Shown here: positions 1 through 5,396 of the stretch, piece after piece
Layout of the letters: each line of letters opens with the position of its first letter
How positions within the stretch are numbered: the first letter of the stretch is position 1
NCBI GenBank assembly: GCA_002441545.1
Contig: DJWL01000074.1
Location: 35,148 to 40,561 of the forward strand
Direction of reading: 5' to 3'
Length of the DNA: 5,414 nucleotides
Source of the DNA: Flavobacteriaceae bacterium UBA6231
GTDB lineage: Bacteria > Bacteroidota > Bacteroidia > Flavobacteriales > Flavobacteriaceae
Notes under the pieces: generated by a model
Databases searched by the model: none
Seen by the model: only the letters and a program-made list of their open reading frames with translations
Told to the model about the DNA's origin: nothing
Position numbers and translations under genes: made by a program

Positions 1-67
1 AAGGCGCACGCCTGGAAAGTGTGTATACGTCAAAAGCGTATCGAGGGTTCGAATCCCTTCCTCTCTG
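1..67 (+). tRNA. tRNA-Ser (anticodon GGA), 3' part; 5' end lies outside the window
   Basis: The sequence folds as the 3' two-thirds of a class II tRNA. The anticodon stem pairs 7-11 with 19-23 around a seven-base loop (12-18) with anticodon GGA at 14-16, which reads serine codons UCC and UCU. A long variable arm follows, with a perfect 5-bp stem (25-29 with 37-41), as expected for tRNA-Ser. The T arm pairs 43-47 with 55-59 around TTCGAAT. The 3' acceptor strand is 60-66 and the discriminator base is G67, normal for serine. CCA is not encoded, since CTG follows, so it would be added after transcription. The D arm is mostly cut off and the 5' acceptor strand is missing, but it should read AGAGAGG or GGAGAGG. 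A T-rich run (71-85) follows without a hairpin of its own. Confidence 0.93.
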
Positions 68-142
68 CTGGTTTTTTTTATTTTTAATTGCTGTTTTTTT
101 TATATCTTTAACACTTTAACTAATAAAATTAAGATTTAGAAC

Positions 143-910
143 ATGAAAAGATTATTTTCTATCCTAGCCATCGTTGGAATGATGGCTTTTGGTACTGTTA
201 ATGCAACTACAAATGCAAACACAACCACTGCAACAACTGTTGCAAGTATGACTCAAGATGAACCGGCACCTGCAGAAGAACTTGGGTTTCATCAAGAATT
301 GAAAAAGCGTTTTATTGAAGGGGGTCCAGGCTTCATGGGAATTGTATTATTATGTTTAATACTTGGATTAGCAATTGCTATTGAAAGAATTATCTTTTTA
401 AACCTTTCAACAACAAACACAAAAAAATTAACTGCTGATGTTGAAGAAGCTTTAGCTTCTGGTGGTGTTAGTGCTGCAAAAGAAGTTTGCAGAAACACAA
501 AAGGCCCTGTTGCATCTATTTACTATCAAGGATTAGATAGAACAGATGAAGGATTAGAGGCTGTTGAAAAAGCTGTTGTAGCTTATGGTGGTGTTCAAAT
601 GGGACAATTAGAGAAAAACGTTTCTTGGATTTCATTATTTATCGCTTTAGCACCTATGTTAGGGTTCATGGGAACAGTAATTGGTATGATTCAAGCATTT
701 GATAAAATTGAAGCCGCAGGAGATATGCAACCATCACTTGTTGCTGGAGGTATTAAAGTAGCACTTTTAACAACTGTATTTGGTTTAGTAGTAGCTATTA
801 TACTTCAAATTTTCTATAATTATATTATTGCTAAAATTGATAGTATTGTTAATGATATGGAAGATGCTTCTATTACATTAATGGACTTACTAATCAGACA
901 AAAAAAGTAA
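143..910 (+). CDS. exbB: MotA/TolQ/ExbB-family proton channel protein (ExbB-like)
   Basis: A 255-residue inner-membrane channel subunit of an ExbB-ExbD motor, which uses the proton gradient to drive work across the envelope. The N-terminus (residues 1-21) looks like a signal peptide ending VNA. A Thr/Asn/Ala-rich linker (21-45) follows. Three core membrane helices then lie at about 64-80 (ending in the typical Glu-Arg, 81-82), 161-183 and 202-226, with the cytoplasmic domain between the first two. The family signature APMLGFMGTVIGM (170-182) is intact. T178 and T211 align by eye with the two functional threonines of E. coli ExbB (T148, T181). The ATG at 143 gives the signal peptide and is the only sensible start. 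There is no Shine-Dalgarno, which is normal in Bacteroidota. It is the first gene of a four-gene operon with two exbD genes. TolQ is the alternative name, but no tolA, tolB or pal gene is seen. Confidence 0.92.
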   Translation: MKRLFSILAIVGMMAFGTVNATTNANTTTATTVASMTQDEPAPAEELGFHQELKKRFIEGGPGFMGIVLLCLILGLAIAIERIIFLNLSTTNTKKLTADVEEALASGGVSAAKEVCRNTKGPVASIYYQGLDRTDEGLEAVEKAVVAYGGVQMGQLEKNVSWISLFIALAPMLGFMGTVIGMIQAFDKIEAAGDMQPSLVAGGIKVALLTTVFGLVVAIILQIFYNYIIAKIDSIVNDMEDASITLMDLLIRQKK

Positions 911-930
911 TAATCTAAAAAATAATAATA

Positions 931-1368
931 ATGAAAAAATTATCAACTATATTAGTTGGAATTGTAGGCATTCTTTCAATCATCTTTCTTGTTGTTATAA
1001 TAGGAGCAGGTGATGATGCTATCAAAGCTGGCGAATCTAGCGGAGCAGTTAATACCTTTATGTATATTGCTTATGCTATATTAATTGTTACTATTGCTTT
1101 GGTGCTTGTATTTACTTTGAAAGGATTGTTTACAAATACAGCTTCGTTAAAAAGTGCCTTGATAGGAATTGGTGCTTTTCTCGCAGTATTAATAATATCT
1201 TATGCCGTATCTGGTGGAGATACTAGAGAATATTTATACGGTGGCGCACCTGCAACTGATGGGGAATCTCACATGGTAGGAGCAGGAATTGTAGCTTTCT
1301 ATATTTTAATGGCTGGTACTATTATTGCAATGTTATTAGCTGGAGTAAAAAATCTTTTTAATAAATAA
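931..1368 (+). CDS. small four-TM membrane protein of the ExbB/ExbD operon, function unknown
   Basis: A 145-residue, very hydrophobic protein that I cannot assign to a named family. It has four clear membrane helices at about residues 5-25, 43-64, 73-93 and 115-138. Short polar loops lie between them: a Gly/Asp/Ser-rich loop at 26-41 and a longer one at 94-114 containing GGDTREYLYGG. The C-terminus is basic (KNLFNK). It has no cysteine and no obvious catalytic motif. The start is an ATG behind an A/T-only leader, 20 bases after exbB, and the stop is 5 bases before the first exbD, so it is surely co-transcribed and probably made in step with them. From position I infer an accessory or assembly subunit of the proton channel. 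From memory, a protein of this kind sits at the same place in other Flavobacteriia, but I cannot check that here. Confidence 0.88.
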   Translation: MKKLSTILVGIVGILSIIFLVVIIGAGDDAIKAGESSGAVNTFMYIAYAILIVTIALVLVFTLKGLFTNTASLKSALIGIGAFLAVLIISYAVSGGDTREYLYGGAPATDGESHMVGAGIVAFYILMAGTIIAMLLAGVKNLFNK

Positions 1369-1373
1369 TAATT

Positions 1374-1976
1374 ATGGCAAAAAGAGCAGCACCAGAAGTT
1401 AATGCAGGCTCCATGGCCGACATTGCGTTTTTACTATTGATATTTTTCTTAGTAACTACTACCATTGAAACAGATACGGGAATTAACCGTAAACTGCCTC
1501 CAATAGAAGATTCTCAAGAGGATGTAATTATTAAGCAAAAAAACATCTTTACGGTGTTACTTAATAATAAAGATCAATTAATGGTAGAAGAAAATTTAAT
1601 GGAACTAAAGGATTTAAGAAAAGCGGCTGTTGAATTTTTAGATAACGGTGGTATTCCAAAAGGGCAAGAAGGTTATTGTGATTATTGTCACGGTAAAAGA
1701 AGTCCAAGTTCCTCTGATAATCCAGACAAAGCTATCATCTCTCTTAAGAATGAAAGAGAAACATCTTATAAAATGTATGTTTCAGTTCAAAACGAGTTAG
1801 TGGCAGCTTACAATGAGTTAAGAGATAAGCGCGCACAGTCATTATATGGTAAGTCTTTTACGGAAATGCAAGCAGATTACGATAACGTGAACTGGGTAGG
1901 AAACAAAACAAAGTTAAAGGAGCAACTAGAAAAAATAAAAGTTGAATATCCTCAAAAACTTTCAGAAGTACAATAA
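1374..1976 (+). CDS. exbD: ExbD/TolR-family protein with a cysteine-containing periplasmic insert
   Basis: A 200-residue ExbD homolog, longer than the usual 140 or so. A short cytoplasmic tail leads into one membrane helix (residues 15-30). The signature MADIAFLLLIFFLV (14-27) carries D16, the aspartate expected to take the proton (D25 in E. coli ExbD). The periplasmic domain begins near residue 36 and has the ExbD strand-helix elements at about 57-90 and 119-150. Between them is an insert (about 91-118) with C102, C105 and H106 in a CxxCH arrangement followed by a Ser-rich stretch. A charged, probably helical tail (about 160-200) extends past the normal end of the family. The gene lies 5 bases after the four-TM gene and 23 bases before a second exbD. 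It should pair with the ExbB of the operon. The insert may form a disulfide or bind a ligand; heme attachment is possible but unproven. Confidence 0.9.
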   Translation: MAKRAAPEVNAGSMADIAFLLLIFFLVTTTIETDTGINRKLPPIEDSQEDVIIKQKNIFTVLLNNKDQLMVEENLMELKDLRKAAVEFLDNGGIPKGQEGYCDYCHGKRSPSSSDNPDKAIISLKNERETSYKMYVSVQNELVAAYNELRDKRAQSLYGKSFTEMQADYDNVNWVGNKTKLKEQLEKIKVEYPQKLSEVQ

Positions 1977-1999
1977 ATTGAAATTTAACACATTTATAT

Positions 2000-2476
2000 A
2001 TGGGTAAATTTAAAAAGAAAAAAGGAGGCGAACTGCCAGCAATTTCTACAGCGTCATTGCCAGATATCGTTTTCATGTTGTTATTCTTTTTCATGGTTGC
2101 AACGGTTATGAGAGAGAATACCTTAATGATAAAAAACAACTTACCATATGCCGATCAGGTTGAAAAGCTTGATAAAAAGGATTTAGTAATGTACATTTAT
2201 GCAGGTAAACCTAGTGAACAATATAAGCAATATGGTACAGAGGCTAGAATACAACTTAATGATAAGTTTGCTGGTGTAGAAGACATCGCTGCTTTTATAG
2301 CTGCAGAACGTGCTTCAAAAAGAGAAGAATTAGTTCCGTTTTTAACAACAGCATTAAAAGTTGATTCTGATGCTAACATGGGATTAATTGGTGATATTAA
2401 ACAAGAATTGCGAAAAGTAAATGCTTTAAAAATTAATTACACTACTAGAAAAGGTAATGTTTTTGATAAGCATTAA
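2000..2476 (+). CDS. exbD: second ExbD/TolR-family protein
   Basis: A 158-residue ExbD homolog, close to normal family length. The N-terminal tail is strongly basic (KFKKKK, residues 3-8), which fits the inside-positive rule for a cytoplasmic N-terminus. One membrane helix follows (about 20-37), with the signature SLPDIVFMLLFFFMV (19-33) and the proton-taking aspartate at D22. The periplasmic domain has a strand near 61-67 and a C-terminal unit (about 114-147) that resembles the usual ExbD strand-helix-strand with a conserved-looking Asp-rich turn (DSDAN, 122-126). It lacks the cysteine insert of its neighbour; outside the membrane segment the two are quite different, so this is an old duplication and not a recent one. 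It is the last gene of the operon, and an intrinsic terminator begins 23 bases past its stop. Confidence 0.9.
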   Translation: MGKFKKKKGGELPAISTASLPDIVFMLLFFFMVATVMRENTLMIKNNLPYADQVEKLDKKDLVMYIYAGKPSEQYKQYGTEARIQLNDKFAGVEDIAAFIAAERASKREELVPFLTTALKVDSDANMGLIGDIKQELRKVNALKINYTTRKGNVFDKH

Positions 2477-2499
2477 TTTTAAATCTTAATTTATATTAG

Positions 2500-2536
2500 A
2501 AAAAAGGCGTTTTGATATTTCAAAACGCCTTTTTTT
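2500..2536 (+). terminator. intrinsic terminator of the exbB-exbD operon
   Basis: A perfect hairpin pairs GGCGTTTTGA (2506-2515) with TCAAAACGCC (2520-2529) around a four-base loop (TATT, 2516-2519). Seven Ts follow directly (2530-2536), and six As (2500-2505) precede the stem and can pair with six of them. This is a textbook rho-independent terminator 23 bases after the stop of the second exbD. It marks the end of the four-gene operon and separates it from the beta-barrel gene, which starts 26 bases later. The A-run would also allow termination in the other direction, but no minus-strand gene lies just to the right to need it. Confidence 0.93.
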
Positions 2537-2562
2537 ATACTTTTATAATTCTAATTCAATAT

Positions 2563-3255
2563 ATGAAAACTTTACTATTTATATTTTTTCTAATTACTAT
2601 TTCGCAATGTTCCTTTGCTCAAGAAACAGAAGGTGCAATTGTAGATTCTTTGTATAAAGAAGATCAGTTTTATGCTGGGATTTCTTATAACATATTAGGA
2701 AAAAGACCTTCAAATCTGTCTCAAAATGGTTTTTCACTTGGGTTTCACTTAGGGTTCATTAAAGATATACCACTAAATAAAGACAGAAATATAGGCATTG
2801 GAATTGGACTTGGGTATTCTGCTAATTCATTCAACCAAAACCTTCAAATAACTAAAAATATAAATGGAGGATATGATTATAATCTTTTAGAAGATGTGAA
2901 CACTTATTCGAAAAATAAGTTTTCCGAACATTTAATTGAATTGCCAATTGAGTTTCGATGGAGAACTTCAACCGCTTTAAAATATGATTTTTGGCGTATC
3001 TACACAGGTGTTAAAATAGGTTATGTGGTTGCCAATACAAGTAAATATATTGATGCTACCGAAACTTTTGAAAACAGTGGTATAAGTAGCTTTAATGAAT
3101 TTCAATATGGGCTTACACTTTGTTTTGGCTATAACACTTGGAATTTTTATGCGTATTATGCTTTAAACCCTATATTTTCTAATGAAGTAACTATTGACGG
3201 ACAGACATTAGATATGAATGCTATAAAAATAGGATTAATGTTTTATATTCTATAA
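2563..3255 (+). CDS. outer-membrane beta-barrel (porin-like) protein with signal peptide
   Basis: A 230-residue exported protein. Residues 1-19 form a signal peptide (basic MK, hydrophobic core LLFIFFLI, cleavage likely after SFA19). The mature part is rich in alternating polar and aromatic/hydrophobic stretches, as in small outer-membrane barrels of the OMP beta-barrel 2 / PorT-like type common in Bacteroidota. Examples are FWRIYTGVKIGYVV (145-158) and YGLTLCFGYNTWNFYAYYAL near the C-terminus. The last strand ends in MFYIL, in keeping with a barrel C-terminus. I chose the ATG at 2563 over an upstream in-frame TTG at 2512, because the TTG lies inside the terminator hairpin and would spoil the signal peptide. 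C16 is not in a lipobox. It follows the ExbB/ExbD operon after a terminator, so it has its own promoter. Ligand and role are unknown; it should not be called PorT of type IX secretion on this evidence. Confidence 0.82.
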   Translation: MKTLLFIFFLITISQCSFAQETEGAIVDSLYKEDQFYAGISYNILGKRPSNLSQNGFSLGFHLGFIKDIPLNKDRNIGIGIGLGYSANSFNQNLQITKNINGGYDYNLLEDVNTYSKNKFSEHLIELPIEFRWRTSTALKYDFWRIYTGVKIGYVVANTSKYIDATETFENSGISSFNEFQYGLTLCFGYNTWNFYAYYALNPIFSNEVTIDGQTLDMNAIKIGLMFYIL

Positions 3256-3855
3256 CCAGTATTTCAACAAAATAAGTTGCGGAATAAAGCCAACAAAAAA
3301 GCCTATTATAAGTTCAATATTTGAATGTGCCTTTAAATGTAACCTTGATGTTGCTATGGCGCCTGTAAGAATACACATAATAGCCAAAGTACCATTAATA
3401 TTAATGCTAAAATGAACACTAATAGCAATAAAAAACATAAATAATCCTGCTATAGATATCATATGCATACTTACTTTAAATTTTAAGATAGCTAGAAATA
3501 AGCATGTGAGTGTGGAAATTAAAATCCCAATGAAAAAATAATACAATTCTAAAATTTGGTTAGCAGTTAGAATTCTATTTATTACTAAAAGAATTACCAT
3601 ACAATTAACAATCAAAGGGAAAATACGTTCTTGAGTAGTTTCCAGATAAATGGATTTAGCTCTTCCTAAGGTTTTTAATAAAAAATACAATAAAATGGGT
3701 AGTATAAAAGTAAGTATAAATAGCGAAATTAGCTTTGCTTCAATGATTTGGAAAGGGATATATCTTGGAGATTTTGTAAAGTAGAATAGAACACCAAGGA
3801 TTGGTATGATTAAAGGATGAAAAATAAATGAGATACTTTTTAAAATATTATTCAT
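3250..3855 (-). CDS. multi-pass membrane protein, possibly a degenerate PAP2-type phosphatase
   Basis: A 201-residue integral membrane protein with about six or seven hydrophobic helices (roughly residues 9-26, 42-60, 79-94, 103-124, 131-149, 155-169 and 182-199). Near the C-terminus it has S170-R171-x5-H177-x3-E181, which fits the third PAP2 phosphatase motif (SR-x5-H-x3-D) with Glu for Asp. An S129-M-H131 segment stands where the PSGH motif would be, and R77-x2-P80 is a weak echo of the first motif. Those two are degenerate, so lipid phosphatase activity is uncertain; a plain hypothetical membrane protein is the cautious label. Its ATG overlaps the rpoN stop by one base (TAATG), which points to co-transcription and coupled translation with rpoN. 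Its 3' end overlaps the convergent beta-barrel gene by 6 bp, leaving no room for a terminator between them. Confidence 0.82.
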   Translation of the reverse strand: MNNILKSISFIFHPLIIPILGVLFYFTKSPRYIPFQIIEAKLISLFILTFILPILLYFLLKTLGRAKSIYLETTQERIFPLIVNCMVILLVINRILTANQILELYYFFIGILISTLTCLFLAILKFKVSMHMISIAGLFMFFIAISVHFSININGTLAIMCILTGAIATSRLHLKAHSNIELIIGFFVGFIPQLILLKYWL

Positions 3856-5312
3856 TACATTTTTTTGCGTAATCTGGCCACAGGAATATCTAATTGTTCT
3901 CTGTATTTTGCAACGGTTCTTCTTGCAATAGGATACCCTTTTTCTTTTAAAATAAGCGCTAAGGCTTCATCAGTAATTGGTTTTCTTTTATCTTCTTCTT
4001 CAATGACCGTTTCAAGAATTTTTTTAATTTCCCTTGTTGAAACATCTTCCCCTTGATCATTTTTCATAGATTCTGAAAAGAATTCTTTTATAAGTTTGGT
4101 ACCATAAGGAGTGTCAACGTATTTACTATTTGCAACTCTTGAAACTGTAGATACATCCATGTCAATTTCGTCTGCAATATCCTTTAAAATCATAGGTCTT
4201 AAGTTGCGTTCATCACCAGTTAAGAAATAATCACTTTGGTAGTGCATAATAGCACTCATGGTAATGAATAATGTTTGCTGACGCTGTTTTATCGCTTCAA
4301 TAAACCATTTAGCAGCATCTAATTTTTGTTTTATAAAAATAACTGCGTCTTTAGAACTAGATTTGTCTTTGGAATCTTTATAGGTTTTCAGCATATTATG
4401 ATACTCTCTCGACACATGAAGCTCTGGAGCATTTCTTCCATTAAGGGTTAGCTCTAATTCTCCATCAACAATTTTAATAGCAAAATCGGGTACTATATGT
4501 TCAACGATTCTGTTATTACCAGAATATGAACCACCAGGTTTTGGATTCAAGCGTTCAATCTCAGAAATAGCGTCTTTTAATTGAATTTCTGAAACATCAA
4601 ATTTTTGAATCAGTTTGTCATAATGTTTCTTTGTAAATTGTTCAAAAGCTTCATCAATGATGTTTGTTGCTAATTCAATATCTAAAGTTTTCTCTTTTCT
4701 GTGTAATTGAATACTTAAACATTCTTGAAGATTTCTTGCACCAACTCCTGCAGGATCTAATTGATGAACAATTTTTAATACATGCTCAATTTTATCTTCA
4801 GTTGTATAGATGTTTTGTGTGAACGCCAAATCATCCATAATGTCTGATAAAGACCTACGGATATAACCACTATCATCAACACTTCCAACTAAAAACTCTG
4901 CAATATCATGTTCCTCATCAGAAAGCCGATAGGTGTTTAATTGGTCAATTAAAGACTGTGTGAATGAGGTGCCAGCAGCATATGGAACAGTTTTCTCTTC
5001 ATCATCTGCGCTGTAATTATTTGCTTGAGTTCTGTAGTCTGGTATTTCATCGTCGCTCAAGTATTCATCTACATTAATATCTTCAGTGTTTATAGAATCA
5101 CCATCATTAAAATCATCAGTAGAATTGTCTAAATCAGAATCGTAATCACTTTCAATTTCTTCTTTTCCACCTTCAAGTGCTGGATTTTCTTCTAATTCTT
5201 GCTTTAAGCGTTGTTCAAAAGCTTGCGTAGGCAACTGTATCAATTTCATTAATTGAATTTGTTGTGGTGACAATTTTTGTGATAGTTTAAACTGTAAGTG
5301 TTGCTTAAGCAT
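3855..5312 (-). CDS. rpoN: RNA polymerase sigma-54 factor
   Basis: A 485-residue sigma-54, normal length. Region I (about residues 1-48) is the Gln/Leu-rich activator-interacting domain, with LSPQQIQLMKLIQLP (14-28) and ELEENPALE (39-47). Region II (about 49-106) is very acidic. The core-binding domain follows (about 112-300), with LDPAGVGARNLQECL (185-199) and LNPKPGGSY (255-263) as landmarks. The DNA-binding part has a helix-turn-helix near 375-397 (LKDIADEIDMDVSTVSR) and the invariant RpoN box ARRTVAKYRE at 463-472. The protein binds core polymerase and reads -24/-12 promoters, needing an AAA+ activator to open them; none is encoded here. The ATG at 5312 gives the expected N-terminus. It follows a minus-strand terminator, so it starts its own transcript, perhaps from an A/T-rich element at 5331-5341. 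It is joined to the membrane protein downstream by TAATG. Confidence 0.98.
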   Translation of the reverse strand: MLKQHLQFKLSQKLSPQQIQLMKLIQLPTQAFEQRLKQELEENPALEGGKEEIESDYDSDLDNSTDDFNDGDSINTEDINVDEYLSDDEIPDYRTQANNYSADDEEKTVPYAAGTSFTQSLIDQLNTYRLSDEEHDIAEFLVGSVDDSGYIRRSLSDIMDDLAFTQNIYTTEDKIEHVLKIVHQLDPAGVGARNLQECLSIQLHRKEKTLDIELATNIIDEAFEQFTKKHYDKLIQKFDVSEIQLKDAISEIERLNPKPGGSYSGNNRIVEHIVPDFAIKIVDGELELTLNGRNAPELHVSREYHNMLKTYKDSKDKSSSKDAVIFIKQKLDAAKWFIEAIKQRQQTLFITMSAIMHYQSDYFLTGDERNLRPMILKDIADEIDMDVSTVSRVANSKYVDTPYGTKLIKEFFSESMKNDQGEDVSTREIKKILETVIEEEDKRKPITDEALALILKEKGYPIARRTVAKYREQLDIPVARLRKKM

Positions 5313-5352
5313 ATTTATAAACTAGTTTAGATAAAAGTATAAAAACTATATT

Positions 5353-5389
5353 AAAAACCCTACTTGATTTTAAAAACCAAATAGGGCTT
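5353..5389 (-). terminator. intrinsic terminator between asnS and rpoN
   Basis: Read on the minus strand, AAGCCCTA (5389-5382) pairs with TAGGGTTT (5362-5355), including one G-U pair. The stem continues inward through TTG/CAA and further A-T pairs, interrupted by two mismatches, to a short A/T loop near 5370-5374. Five Ts follow the GGG on this strand (5357-5353). This fits a rho-independent terminator for a gene entering from the right, and its position just after the likely asnS stop supports that. It implies that rpoN is transcribed mainly from its own promoter, although readthrough is possible because the stem is imperfect and A/T-rich. Confidence 0.7.
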
Positions 5390-5396
5390 AATTATT

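Noticed and set aside
71..100. T-rich runs after the tRNA as an intrinsic terminator
   Set aside because: There is no separate hairpin before the Ts; the tRNA fold itself is the only structure.
88..110. Possible promoter for exbB: TTG at 88-90 and TATCTTTA at 103-110
   Set aside because: The second element resembles the Bacteroidota -7 box, but the 12-base spacing is too short for the usual 19 or so, and the region is almost all A/T.
292..498. Minus-strand open frame inside exbB
   Set aside because: Antisense shadow of a well-supported gene, with no family features or leader of its own.
1858..2139. Minus-strand open frame across the exbD-exbD junction
   Set aside because: It lies opposite two clear ExbD genes, including the conserved membrane helix of the second; composition is what antisense of hydrophobic codons gives.
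2197..2379. Minus-strand open frame inside the second exbD
   Set aside because: Short antisense shadow without any supporting signal.
2512..2562. A 17-residue upstream extension of the beta-barrel protein starting at TTG 2512
   Set aside because: The start lies inside the terminator hairpin and the T-run would be coding; the ATG at 2563 gives a clean signal peptide.
2608..2610. Cys16 of the beta-barrel protein as a lipoprotein site
   Set aside because: The residues before it (ISQ) do not fit a lipobox, and a good signal peptidase I site follows at SFA.
3865..4056. Plus-strand open frame inside rpoN
   Set aside because: It runs antisense to the RpoN box region, which is clearly the real coding strand.
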